DNA of 64,000 nt from Parapedobacter defluvii (lineage in GTDB: Bacteria > Bacteroidota > Bacteroidia > Sphingobacteriales > Sphingobacteriaceae). Shown in pieces: positions 33,419 to 41,571 of this stretch. A program made the position numbers and the translations under genes. The notes below the pieces were generated by a model, which ran no database searches, was not told where the DNA came from, and saw only the letters and a program-made list of their open reading frames with translations. The stretch is taken from contig NZ_BMIK01000013.1 of assembly GCF_014642075.1 (NCBI RefSeq), positions 62,001 to 126,000 on the forward strand. The letters run 5' to 3'. Positions within the stretch are counted from its first letter, which is position 1. Each line of letters opens with the position of its first letter.

Positions 33419-33700
33419 TCAGTTGTTTAGCAGGTGATATGCACCATAGAGTATCACAATGAGTACCAGGTAAATGCCCCATATCTTCCACCCGCTTTTA
33501 CAAAGAAAGGCGACCAAGAGCAATACGGCCCAAAGGATGTAGCCTGTGATGAACGCAGTAACCACCACTTTCCTTTGATCAAACAGGTGTGTGAGCAGCA
33601 GGTGCAGGGATAGCATCACGAAGTAGCCCCCCACAAAACCTGCGGTGATTTTAAGGAAACGCTGCCACGGGGAGCTGAGGTATTTTTTATTCGCAGGCAT
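33419..33700 (-). CDS. Small membrane protein, DUF3649-like
   Basis: 93 residues with three hydrophobic helices (about 17-37, 47-66, 70-88). The plan (FLKITAGFVGGYFVMLSLHL, ILWAVLLLVAFLCKSGWKIW) fits the DUF3649 family. That family is usually found beside DUF3325 and PepSY genes in siderophore uptake operons, as here. The spacing is 2 bases to the upstream gene and 4 to the PepSY gene. It is probably an accessory subunit of the inner membrane iron-release complex; no catalytic residues are apparent. Confidence 0.68.
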   Translation of the reverse strand: MPANKKYLSSPWQRFLKITAGFVGGYFVMLSLHLLLTHLFDQRKVVVTAFITGYILWAVLLLVAFLCKSGWKIWGIYLVLIVILYGAYHLLNN

Positions 33701-33702
33701 GA

Positions 33703-34035
33703 TTAAAAGATAAGGGTTTCCAATAGCAGTGCAGCCACGGCTACTGCTGCCAGACTCGTGGTGTTAACGGAGCGGAGCGGTTTCAGCAATATGAGCAAAC
33801 TATAACTGGCCATCAAATATCCCACCATGGCGAATGTGCCCGATCCCAGTCCCTGCAAATACATAACAGCGGCCCAACAGACCATAAAGATCAAGGTACC
33901 GATGGTTCTTGCGAACGCAGGCTTTTGGGCCATTTTTTGTAACCATCGGGGTTTGCTCTCTGTTTTTACTTTGTCTGAAGCGACAAAAAACAGCAGGGTT
34001 CCCAAAAAGATCCCTATAAAAATTGTACTATACAT
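33703..34035 (-). CDS. Small membrane protein, DUF3325-like
   Basis: 110 residues with about four hydrophobic segments: residues 3-19, 43-62 (ARTIGTLIFMVCWAAVMYLQ), 66-85 and 93-108. The charged loop DKVKTESKPRWLQKM lies between the first two. It matches the DUF3325 pattern, a partner of DUF3649 and PepSY proteins in iron uptake operons. It starts 71 bases after the DUF4374 gene, in the same transcript direction. The function is unknown beyond the association. Confidence 0.68.
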   Translation of the reverse strand: MYSTIFIGIFLGTLLFFVASDKVKTESKPRWLQKMAQKPAFARTIGTLIFMVCWAAVMYLQGLGSGTFAMVGYLMASYSLLILLKPLRSVNTTSLAAVAVAALLLETLIF

Positions 34036-34106
34036 GAACGTACCTGTTTAAGAAAAGCTTCCCGAAAACCGTGAGGGTATCCGGGAAGTTTTTATACTAG
34101 AACAGT

Positions 34107-35327
34107 TTAATCAAGGTGATGAATGGCCGTAATGGTGCCTCCGTCTACACGAAGTCCCTGTGTGGCACTCGCATTGTCCGAGTCAATCTTGTAAATATAA
34201 CCGACACCCGATTTCAGGTTTACGCCTACATATCCGTGGCGGCCGTCTCCTGCACTGTAATTGCCCATGTTTGTTAGCGAATTGATCTCATCCACAGTTG
34301 GCATACCCGTAACCAGTTTGAAGGACTTGTCTATGACGTTAATAATCCCAAGCCTTTTACCTGCCGAATATTGACCTTTTTCTTCTTTTGAGGTGACCAG
34401 CACAATGAATTTATTGCGCCCTACGTATAACCAATCGGTGATATTATAACCACCGGAATTCTGCTCCACATTAAAGAAGTAAGACTGGTCAAACTCAGTG
34501 GTTCCGGCGGGGATTTTGACCACAGCCGATGGCTTGGTAGACGAGATTTTACCATCGGTAACCGCTACCGAAGCCGAGAACGCGTACACATCGCCATTTT
34601 CCACTACGCCCAGGCCGTCTACGAAATAGCGGCCGATGAAGCTGGTCCGGTTGTCTTTGATGACCTTTTCCAATTGCATATCGGGGTACGAGTAAACCGC
34701 AATCCATGCACTGTCTGGGTAGGCAGTCTCGAAAGAAGCGCCGCAGCAGGCTTTGATAGAGAAATAGGGTGCAAACACTTTGTTGCCTACCTGTTTGATC
34801 CAGCTGAAGTGTGCCAGCTCACCATTGCCCGAAGGGGCAGACGTACTGACCTTGCCTTCGCTTTCAATCTGCAAGGTGTTGGTGTTGATGCGGTACCAGC
34901 TTGCAAACGGATTGGTAATATTACGTGATATTTTCATCAGCAGCAAGTCATCGTTTACCGGTGCAAATGCCTGAACCGTTTCCGTCTGGAAGTTGGACAG
35001 TTTGTTGAGCTTGCCGTCCACAATATTGTAAGTAGTTACCGCTCCCGGATTTCCCTGCCCGTAAAGCAGGCTGAAAAATTTGTCGTTGTGTGTCACATAA
35101 TACCGGTAGGTTCCATCCTGTTCAGTACCCTGTCCGGCCGTCGAGATAGCGCCGGTATCCAGGCTGCTGGCGGTCAACAGGTAGTCGGCAACCCCTGTGG
35201 TGGCCGCAGGGGTTACGGCGATGATGAAGTTGCCGGGATTATCCGGCTTGCGATCGTCTTTGCTGCAGGAAGCTAGCAGTATGGCTGCTGCCATACCTAA
35301 GAGAAGCGTGTTGGATTTGATATTCAT
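34107..35327 (-). CDS. DUF4374 surface lipoprotein, XusB-like
   Basis: 406 residues. The signal ends at Cys21 (LLASC), followed by SKDDRKPD, an acidic motif often seen on surface-exported Bacteroidota lipoproteins. The remainder is a beta propeller of the DUF4374 family (TYRYYVTHNDKFFSLLYGQG, VDGLGVVENGDVYAFSASV, GRHGYVGVNLKSGVGYIYK). By analogy with Bacteroides XusB it binds ferric siderophores outside the cell and delivers them to the receptor encoded 12 bases upstream. It is only distantly similar to the other DUF4374 protein at 23928-25241, so the two sets probably took different siderophores. Confidence 0.87.
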   Translation of the reverse strand: MNIKSNTLLLGMAAAILLASCSKDDRKPDNPGNFIIAVTPAATTGVADYLLTASSLDTGAISTAGQGTEQDGTYRYYVTHNDKFFSLLYGQGNPGAVTTYNIVDGKLNKLSNFQTETVQAFAPVNDDLLLMKISRNITNPFASWYRINTNTLQIESEGKVSTSAPSGNGELAHFSWIKQVGNKVFAPYFSIKACCGASFETAYPDSAWIAVYSYPDMQLEKVIKDNRTSFIGRYFVDGLGVVENGDVYAFSASVAVTDGKISSTKPSAVVKIPAGTTEFDQSYFFNVEQNSGGYNITDWLYVGRNKFIVLVTSKEEKGQYSAGKRLGIINVIDKSFKLVTGMPTVDEINSLTNMGNYSAGDGRHGYVGVNLKSGVGYIYKIDSDNASATQGLRVDGGTITAIHHLD

Positions 35328-35339
35328 TTTTTTGATTTT

Positions 35340-37661
35340 TTATTTTTTGTTAATGAAATAGCGGAGATTGAGGTAGAAGCCACGACTGGGCTTTTGCAGG
35401 CTGAAATTGTCGTACATCCGGGTATCGGTGATGTTCTTGGCTTCCAACGCGATGTTATAGCGTCCATCCTGCAGCGAATAAACCACGTTTACATCGTGGC
35501 TGATCTGCTGCGGGATATCCAATTTGTCACCACCACGGCTGGGCCAATAGAGATAGAAGGCATGCACATAGAGCAGGTTATAGCCGATGTGCAGGGTATT
35601 CCCGGCGCGGCCTATGTTACGCAGTACCACCGCTACGTCTGCATTACCGAACAGGTAAGGGATGTTGGGCATCTGGTCGCGGTATACGACGCTGACCCCG
35701 GTATATCCCTCTTCGTACTTCTGCGTGTTCATAATGTGCTGGTAGGTTGCGGTAGCCCCGGCCATGAGCCAGTTTTTGAAAGAGTACCGCAACTCTGCAT
35801 CACCACCGAAGGTTTCGACACCATCCCGGTTATCGGCCACGACTTTCGACTGATTGTTGTTGAGGCGATAATAGATATAGTCGTACGCACGCCGGTAGAT
35901 CAGATTAGTATTCAATGAAAAACGGTGGTCCTGGCGCAGCGAAAAGTCATAAGCGACCCCGACATTGGCGTTGTTGCTTCGCTCAGGGTTGAGTTGAAAA
36001 TTGGCCTCTTGGTTTTCCACGTCGCCGAATATTTCATAGGCCGAGGGCATGCGGTTGGTCAGCTCATAGGAAACTTTGAGCTGTACCTGCGGTGTGAGGT
36101 AGTAAGCCGATGCCAATCCGTAGCCCAGCTTATCCATCCCGTTGCGCTCATCCGGCCCGTTCTGGTTGCCTTGGTGGATGTATTTCAGAAACAGGGTGGT
36201 GCTCCACAGGTCTTTGATGTCATAGTTATATCCGAGGCCCATCACATTTTTATAGGTTTGCTTTGTACGCTCATAATCGGCATTGGTTGGGTTAAGCGGA
36301 TCGCTGCCTTCTCTCCGGAACGTGGAGAAATTGTTGTTGAGCGTAAAGGAATGCTTTTCAGCAAGTCGATAGTTGACCGTAGCAGTAGCAAGCCCCTCGT
36401 TGTTGCGGTATTTGTATAAGGAGCGTGAGCGTTCTCCACTGTTGGTACCCGTAGGTTTTGAGTTGCCGAACCAGTCAAACCGTGCGCTGACGGTGTCGAT
36501 GTTTCGCTCCGATCCGAGGTTGTAATTGGCGTTGACGGTTACATCCAGCCCCTCAATCAGGTTTTCCTTCTTGTATTTGAGGGTAGGCATGATGGTAGTG
36601 CCCCGCCTGTGCCAGCCACCGAATACCGATACCATGCGGGCACCGGTTTGGATTTCCTTATAGTTCTGACCCAGGGTGATGCCGGCGAGCAACTGATCGG
36701 CAAACCGCTTGTCAACCACGCCCACACTGGCAATGATCGCCTCGTTGTGATACGTATCGTGAAAACGGCGTACTTTGGTATTGGGTGCATAAGCCCCGGT
36801 ATTGATGTCGGCCGCATCTACCGTAACCTTATAATTATTGTCGGAGTAATTCTGGTAGGCGTTGAACCGTACGGTAAACCCTCCTTTTGTGGTGTGGGCC
36901 GCATTGATGACTGAACGATGCGTATTGAACGATCCATAGGAATAAGAGACATCCACGAAGTTCCGGTATCGGTCGCCCGTCACAATATTAATGGCACCAC
37001 CCAGCGCATCCGAACCGAGCCACATGGGCACCACCCCTTTATACACTTCGATACGCTCCGCCGTGTTGATGGGGATGTTGTTGATTTGAAACGAGCTGCC
37101 GAAATTATCCATTGGGATTCCGTCAATGAAATAGCGGATGTGATTGCCCGTGAACCCGTTGAGAGAAAGGTTGAAATTGGAGCCGAGCCCACCCGACTCC
37201 CGCACGCGGATACCTGCCACGCGGTCAAGCGCACCGGAGATGTCCATCGTGGTGTTGTAGAGTTTGGTAGCATCTACCGCTGTCACGTTGTATGCCTGCC
37301 GGTTTACCTCCTGCGCCTTGGTAAGTCCCATCACCTCCACCGTTTCCAGTTCATTGGTTTTGGGCACCAACGCAATCTGCAAGGTATTGGAGCCTAGTGT
37401 CAAGGTAAGGGTCTGAACGTACGGTTCAAATCCCACCGCTGAGACCTCAACGCGGACCTGCCGTCGCCGGATGTTGGAAATTCGATAATGCCCCTCTGAG
37501 TCGGAGATGGTGGTTTGGTTGCCTACTTTAATAGTCACCCCGTAAAGCGGTTCACGATCGGCACCGATGACGGTTCCTGTGAGGTTATAGGCTGATTCCT
37601 GTGCGTGGCACCATAAGGCACCAAAAAATAGTACGGTTACGTAAAATTTAATATATTGCAT
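35340..37661 (-). CDS. TonB-dependent siderophore receptor, XusA-like
   Basis: 773 residues. A signal peptide (about 1-20, ending WCHAQ) precedes a carboxypeptidase-regulatory-like domain (about 26-97, LTGTVIGADREPLYGVTIKV) and a plug (LDRVAGIRVRESGGLGSNFN, GVVPMWLGSDALGGAINIVT). A 22-strand-type barrel ends in FYLNLRYFINKK. It has no STN domain, so regulation is not through a FecR. It heads the operon receptor - DUF4374 lipoprotein - DUF3325 - DUF3649 - PepSY, the layout of xenosiderophore uptake in Bacteroides. A promoter with an A+T-rich palindrome at its start point lies about 235 bases upstream. Confidence 0.92.
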   Translation of the reverse strand: MQYIKFYVTVLFFGALWCHAQESAYNLTGTVIGADREPLYGVTIKVGNQTTISDSEGHYRISNIRRRQVRVEVSAVGFEPYVQTLTLTLGSNTLQIALVPKTNELETVEVMGLTKAQEVNRQAYNVTAVDATKLYNTTMDISGALDRVAGIRVRESGGLGSNFNLSLNGFTGNHIRYFIDGIPMDNFGSSFQINNIPINTAERIEVYKGVVPMWLGSDALGGAINIVTGDRYRNFVDVSYSYGSFNTHRSVINAAHTTKGGFTVRFNAYQNYSDNNYKVTVDAADINTGAYAPNTKVRRFHDTYHNEAIIASVGVVDKRFADQLLAGITLGQNYKEIQTGARMVSVFGGWHRRGTTIMPTLKYKKENLIEGLDVTVNANYNLGSERNIDTVSARFDWFGNSKPTGTNSGERSRSLYKYRNNEGLATATVNYRLAEKHSFTLNNNFSTFRREGSDPLNPTNADYERTKQTYKNVMGLGYNYDIKDLWSTTLFLKYIHQGNQNGPDERNGMDKLGYGLASAYYLTPQVQLKVSYELTNRMPSAYEIFGDVENQEANFQLNPERSNNANVGVAYDFSLRQDHRFSLNTNLIYRRAYDYIYYRLNNNQSKVVADNRDGVETFGGDAELRYSFKNWLMAGATATYQHIMNTQKYEEGYTGVSVVYRDQMPNIPYLFGNADVAVVLRNIGRAGNTLHIGYNLLYVHAFYLYWPSRGGDKLDIPQQISHDVNVVYSLQDGRYNIALEAKNITDTRMYDNFSLQKPSRGFYLNLRYFINKK

Positions 37662-37871
37662 TGCTTTTTACTAGTCTGTTGAAAGCCGGCCGTTGTACCT
37701 GCTAAAGTTGATGGCCGTGTGTATTTACAGTCAGTTACCGCTGAATGTAAACGCATATACCGCGTACGGAGATTACCGTCTCCGGCGCGGTTTTTCTATT
37801 CCATGTTTATGTCATCTCATCTTTCAAAAAATTCATTCGTTACTTTGGAGTCCAACATTCGCCCTTTATAC

Positions 37872-37930
37872 TTATTTAGATTATGTATAAATAAACGGAA
37901 GCAAAAGTAACAAATCCATCGATAATGCAA
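37872..37930 (-). promoter_or_regulatory. Promoter and candidate iron-repressor site of the Xus-like operon
   Basis: On the minus strand TTG (37928-37930), an 18-base spacer and TACTTTTG (37902-37909) form a good Bacteroidota promoter. The expected start point falls at the edge of an inverted repeat TTATTTA-N9-TAAATAA (37872-37894) that resembles A+T-rich Fur-type boxes. Iron repression is inferred from that position and the operon's function. The leader would be about 230 bases. Confidence 0.45.
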
Positions 37931-38097
37931 TGAATTATTTTAAAAAAGGTTGCAGAAAAAGGCGATTTCATCTGCACACGCCAGCATCGCTCGATTTTAA
38001 TACTGCACCATACACCGTTGTTCCTGTCAAAATCGAGCTGCCACGCCGCCCCCCTAATAGGTACTAAACATGCCTGCTTTGACAAGAAACTGGCCAT
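37925..38097 (-). pseudogene. Degenerate N-terminal remnant of an AbiEi-like gene
   Basis: On the minus strand the DNA aligns with the start of the AbiEi-like gene at 40980-41045. It shares the GCATG...AGTACC...GTGGCAG/ATGGCAG...GATTTTGAC blocks and the protein phrases QAC, AWQ and DFDRNN. One base is lost in the first block and one gained in a G run, and a CAG has become TAG, so the copy is dead. It points away from the ATPase gene that follows. It is one of at least three AbiE copies once present here. Confidence 0.6.
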
Positions 38098-38132
38098 CGT
38101 AGATTTTTCTGTGATATTTCGTTAATAACACC

Positions 38133-38208
38133 TGTGTAATTTCATCACCAAATGTTGTGATATATAATCAATAACTATTGTGTAATTTCATTAGTAGCAT
38201 TATCTTTG
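38133..38208 (+). promoter_or_regulatory. Promoter with 13-bp direct repeats, ATPase gene 1
   Basis: TTG at 38178-38180, a 20-base spacer and TATCTTTG at 38201-38208 give a near-perfect promoter, 19 bases before the ATG. The 13-mer TGTGTAATTTCAT occurs twice (38133-38145 and 38179-38191), the second copy overlapping the -33 box, which suggests a repressor site. The rest of 37662-38132, apart from the Xus promoter and AbiEi remnant, shows nothing else. Confidence 0.65.
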
Positions 38209-38227
38209 CGTCTAAAGCAATCCTATC

Positions 38228-39388
38228 ATGTTTATTAAGAGACGCATCACGCGACAGATCGTGCTACAGCGGGACAAGTTTCCTGTATTGGCTGTTACAG
38301 GGCCTAGGCAATCAGGAAAAACAACCCTTTTACGCAGACTATTTGAGGATTATCGATATGTGACACTGGAAAACCCCGATAACCAGCAGTTTGCAGCAAG
38401 CGATCCCGTTGGCTTCCTCGACTATTACGGAAGACACGTTATTTTCGATGAAGTACAACGAGTGCCCCATCTATTTTCTTATATTCAGGAACGCGTGGAC
38501 GAAAGTGGACTCATGGGCCACTACATCCTTTCGGGTTCCCAAAATTTTCATCTACTGAAAAGCATTACGCAGTCACTTGCAGGACGGGTAGCGCTGTTCA
38601 AACTGTTGCCATTGGATTTTGCAGAACTTACAGCACAAAAGTTGTTGGCTGATGGCTATCCGTCCGTTGCGATCAGCGGTGCTTATCCCGCAATTTTCGA
38701 TCGAGACATCTCCCCTGCCGTTTTCTATGCCAACTATCTTCAGACGTATGTAGAGAAAGATGTCACGGAGTTGCTCAATGTACGCGACACCAGAAAATTC
38801 CGCCAATTCCTTGGCCTATGTGGAGCGAGGGCGGGGCAGTTATTGAACATCAGCGCGCTGGCCAACGAGTGTGATATCACCTTTAATACTGCAAAATCTT
38901 GGTTATCGATACTTGAGAGCAGTTATCTCGTTTTTTTACTCCAACCGTATCACCAGAACCGTAACAAAAGGCTCGTCAAGACGCCCAAGTTATACTTTTA
39001 TGATACTGGATTACTATGCCATTTATTGGGAATTAACGATGCAGGTCAACTCGAGACGGATCGTTTAAAAGGCAGCGTGTTTGAAAATATGGTGATTGCC
39101 GAGTACCAAAAGAGGAATTACCACCTATATGAACATCTTGAGTTTTTCTTTTGGCAGGATACTCACGGAAATGAAATTGACCTACTTTGGCAAGTGGGGC
39201 AAACGTTCCATGCCGTGGAGATTAAAGCCACCAAGACAATTACCAACGAGCTTTTCAAACAATTGGACAAGTTTGAAACCCATTTAGCGCCTTCTACTCC
39301 TATACAGAAAACGTTAGTGTATGGCGGTGCGGATTCGCAACACCGTACGAATTACGAGGTGAAAAGCTGGAGAGAGGTAGCGGATTAA
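38228..39388 (+). CDS. AAA ATPase with DUF4143 domain (first of two)
   Basis: 386 residues. The N-terminal AAA domain has Walker A GPRQSGKTT (residues 25-33) and Walker B VIFDEVQ (Asp74, Glu75), with the sensor phrase YILSGSQNF. The C-terminal half is the DUF4143 domain (YVEKDVTELLNVRDTRKFRQ, LYFYDTGLLCHLLGI, EIDLLW...VEIKATKT), which resembles a degenerate PD-(D/E)XK fold with its GNEID...EIK pattern. Such proteins are widespread and scattered in Bacteroidota; functions remain unproven, with links to mobile and defence islands. A strong promoter lies upstream. A related but clearly different ATPase sits at 39690-40871. Confidence 0.88.
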   Translation: MFIKRRITRQIVLQRDKFPVLAVTGPRQSGKTTLLRRLFEDYRYVTLENPDNQQFAASDPVGFLDYYGRHVIFDEVQRVPHLFSYIQERVDESGLMGHYILSGSQNFHLLKSITQSLAGRVALFKLLPLDFAELTAQKLLADGYPSVAISGAYPAIFDRDISPAVFYANYLQTYVEKDVTELLNVRDTRKFRQFLGLCGARAGQLLNISALANECDITFNTAKSWLSILESSYLVFLLQPYHQNRNKRLVKTPKLYFYDTGLLCHLLGINDAGQLETDRLKGSVFENMVIAEYQKRNYHLYEHLEFFFWQDTHGNEIDLLWQVGQTFHAVEIKATKTITNELFKQLDKFETHLAPSTPIQKTLVYGGADSQHRTNYEVKSWREVAD

Positions 39389-39405
39389 CGCGTTTAATGC
39401 TCCCT

Positions 39406-39520
39406 TTTGTTTCCAAAATGCATTATTTGGCGCATAATTTTATGACCTGATGTTTCTGCTGGCACAGGCCAGGTCTGCGTTTCGCTGACTTTATGGCATC
39501 GTTGAGTGCTCAAAATAACG
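39406..39520 (+). pseudogene. Collapsed copy of an abiE operon
   Basis: The first 30 bases repeat the operator region upstream of the intact AbiEi gene (TTTGTTTCCAAAATGCA, 39406-39422 against 40905-40921). Sequence then jumps at a short TT overlap to 29 bases from inside the AbiEii gene (ATGACCTGATGTTTCTGC, as at 42130). It jumps again to the last bases of that gene (TTTATGGCATCGTTGAG, as at 42332) and its downstream AAAATAACGTAC. Two internal deletions therefore removed nearly the whole operon while keeping both outer ends. Confidence 0.8.
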
Positions 39521-39532
39521 TACCTTAGCACC

Positions 39533-39640
39533 ATGGTGCGCAAATACCCCATCGGCCTGCAGAGTTTCCGGAAAATCCGGGCGGCTTCCTTTACGCCGAT
39601 AAGACGGAAATCATCCACCGGCTGGTTACCACGGAATTGA
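39533..39640 (+). pseudogene. N-terminal stub of an AAA-ATPase-like/DUF1703 gene
   Basis: From the ATG at 39533 the frame reads MVRKYPIGLQSFRKIRA. After a one-base shift near 39583 it continues GFLYADKTEIIHRLV. Together these form the usual start of the PD-(D/E)XK-linked AAA-ATPase-like family of Bacteroidota. The remaining 450 or so residues are absent. It lies just before the second DUF4143 ATPase gene. Nothing else is visible in the 39389-39689 gap. Confidence 0.7.
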
Positions 39641-39689
39641 GTATTTAAAAAAGTATTACTATTTTTAAACACTCACTTTAAGAAAAGTA

Positions 39690-40871
39690 ATGAAATTCTA
39701 TAATCGGCGTATTTTTGATGATCTGAAAGCCCACTTGCCGAAGCGGCAAATTACCGTATTGACCGGTATGCGCCGTACCGGTAAGACCACCTTAGTGCGG
39801 CAATTGCTTTCTGAATCGGGAATCAAACAGCAATTTTATTTCGACCTTGAACGCATTGACAACCGTGTGTTGTTTGCTGAACAGAATTACGAACACATCG
39901 TCCGTGCATTTCAGCAACAGGGAGCCGATTTATCAAAGCCACTCCTTGTAGCCATTGATGAGATCCAACTGGTACCCAACCTGCCCAGTGTATTGAAGTA
40001 TCTTTACGACAATTACCCCATCAAATTCATTGTTACCGGTTCGAGTTCGTTTTATATCAAGAATCTCTTTTCGGAATCATTGGCAGGGCGAAAGAAGATC
40101 TTCGAGGTATATCCGCTTAATTTCCATGAATTACTGGCATTCAATGGATTGAACGCACCCAACCTGGCGCTATCAGAAGCTACCCAATTTGTAGCCTCAA
40201 CCTATCAACAATTGCGCCCATATTACGAGGAATATATCCAATACGGCGGTTTCCCAGAAGTGGTGCTCGAACCCTCTGTGGAAGGTAAGAAAGACCTCCT
40301 CCAAGACATATTAAGTGCTTATATCAATTTTGACATCAGTGCGCTTTCAGATATTCGAAATCCTGCAAACCTGTACAAACTCATCAAGCTCCTTTCCGTA
40401 CGGACAGGCTCGCGCCTTGATGTTTCCAAATTAACCAGCATCGCCGGCATTTCAAGACCCACGGTAGAAAACTACCTTTACTTACTTGAAAATAGCTACC
40501 TCATCCGTACGATACCTGTTCTGACCGCCAGCCCCGATCGTGAAATTACCAAAGCACGAAAAATCTATTTTCTGGACAATGGCATCGCGTCGGCCGTCGG
40601 CGAGCTTAGCAGCGGTGCGAAATTTGAAAATGCCGTCTTCAACCAACTGTTGCACCGTGGTGACGTTGCCTACTACCAGCTAAAGAATGGGAAAGAGATC
40701 GACTTTATCGTTAACAAAGAATATGCCCTGGAAGTCAAAGAAACCGCCGTTGAAGCCGATCTTAAGCAGGTGCGGGACCTCGCTGCCAATCTAGGGATTA
40801 ATGCCTGCTATGTAGTGGGCCGAGATCCGGTCAAACAATTTCCAGCGTTTATATGGGGCGGGTATCTTTGA
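39690..40871 (+). CDS. AAA ATPase with DUF4143 domain (second of two)
   Basis: 393 residues. Walker A is TGMRRTGKTT (about residues 25-34) and Walker B LLVAIDEIQ (Asp90, Glu91), followed by the sensor strand FIVTGSSSFY. The DUF4143 half has YIQYGGFPEVV, the winged-helix-like SKLTSIAGISRPTVENYLYL and the end GKEIDFIVN...LEVKET. It differs from the first ATPase across most of its length, so it is not a recent duplicate. It precedes the AbiE pair by 82 bases that contain the AbiE operator. The family is common near toxin-antitoxin and abortive infection genes; a shared defence role is possible but not shown. Confidence 0.88.
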   Translation: MKFYNRRIFDDLKAHLPKRQITVLTGMRRTGKTTLVRQLLSESGIKQQFYFDLERIDNRVLFAEQNYEHIVRAFQQQGADLSKPLLVAIDEIQLVPNLPSVLKYLYDNYPIKFIVTGSSSFYIKNLFSESLAGRKKIFEVYPLNFHELLAFNGLNAPNLALSEATQFVASTYQQLRPYYEEYIQYGGFPEVVLEPSVEGKKDLLQDILSAYINFDISALSDIRNPANLYKLIKLLSVRTGSRLDVSKLTSIAGISRPTVENYLYLLENSYLIRTIPVLTASPDREITKARKIYFLDNGIASAVGELSSGAKFENAVFNQLLHRGDVAYYQLKNGKEIDFIVNKEYALEVKETAVEADLKQVRDLAANLGINACYVVGRDPVKQFPAFIWGGYL

Positions 40872-40904
40872 AGAAGCTTTTTCTTAAAATAACGCACACT
40901 CCAT

Positions 40905-40948
40905 TTTGTTTCCAAAATGCATTATATTTGCTGCATAATGGAAACAAA
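40905..40948. promoter_or_regulatory. Inverted-repeat operator over the abiE promoter
   Basis: Two 17-base arms, TTTGTTTCCAAAATGCA and TGCATAATGGAAACAAA, are complementary except at two positions. They enclose the -7 element TATATTTG (40923-40930). The ATG of AbiEi follows 5 bases later. AbiEi antitoxins are known to repress their own promoters by binding inverted repeats, so this is very probably its operator. The left arm survives in the collapsed copy at 39406. Confidence 0.8.
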
Positions 40949-40953
40949 TTAAG

Positions 40954-41571
40954 ATGGATTTTCTGACATTCAAGGAAAGATTTTTTCAACTCGCATGCTT
41001 CAGTACCGATCAGGTGTATGCATGGCAGCCGGATTTTGACCGGAATAACCTGATTCGCTGGACGAAAAAAGGGCATTTAGTCCGGCTGAGGCAGGGTTAT
41101 TACACCTTCTCTGAATACAAGGGCAAGGCAGACTATTCCCTGTATTTCGCTAACAGGATTTACAAACCATCTTACATCAGTTTGCATACAGCGCTGGCAT
41201 TTTACGGAATCATTCCTGAGGCGGTGGTTCAGATCACCAGTATCACGACATTGAAGACGCAATCGTTCAGTAATGATTTTGGCGAATATGCCTATCATAA
41301 CGTCAGAGAGGATCTGATGTTCGGTTACGATTTGAAACCAATAGAAGGTAATCGGAATCTCCAGTTTGCCAAACCGGAAAAAGCATTGCTTGATCTGCTT
41401 TACCTCTATGCGTTCTATGATAACGAGGCGGAAATGGAGGAACTTCGCTTGGACGAGGATTATCTGCAGGATGACCTCGACACGGGGTTATTGATGGAAT
41501 ACGGCAGGCGTTTCAAAAGCAACGCGTTACAACGGCGCCTGGATTTAATGCGTAAAACATATAGATTATGA
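40954..41571 (+). CDS. abiEi: AbiEi-family antitoxin (type IV toxin-antitoxin system)
   Basis: 205 residues. The N-terminal 60 or so form the winged-helix antitoxin domain (DFDRNNLIRWTKKGHLVRLR, QGYYTFSE). The C-terminal part has the AbiEi pattern YISLHTALAFYGIIPEAV, TTLKTQSF and FAKPEKALLDLLYL. It represses the operon through the inverted repeat upstream and offsets the nucleotidyltransferase toxin without the stable complex typical of type II systems. Its stop overlaps the toxin start (ATGA, 41568-41571), so the two are coupled. Remnants of sister genes lie at 37925 and 39406. Confidence 0.88.
   Translation: MDFLTFKERFFQLACFSTDQVYAWQPDFDRNNLIRWTKKGHLVRLRQGYYTFSEYKGKADYSLYFANRIYKPSYISLHTALAFYGIIPEAVVQITSITTLKTQSFSNDFGEYAYHNVREDLMFGYDLKPIEGNRNLQFAKPEKALLDLLYLYAFYDNEAEMEELRLDEDYLQDDLDTGLLMEYGRRFKSNALQRRLDLMRKTYRL

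Noticed and set aside
38133-38191. Direct repeats as a start of a CRISPR array
   Set aside because: There are only two copies of a 13-mer, one overlapping a -33 box, with no further units. A regulatory site fits better.
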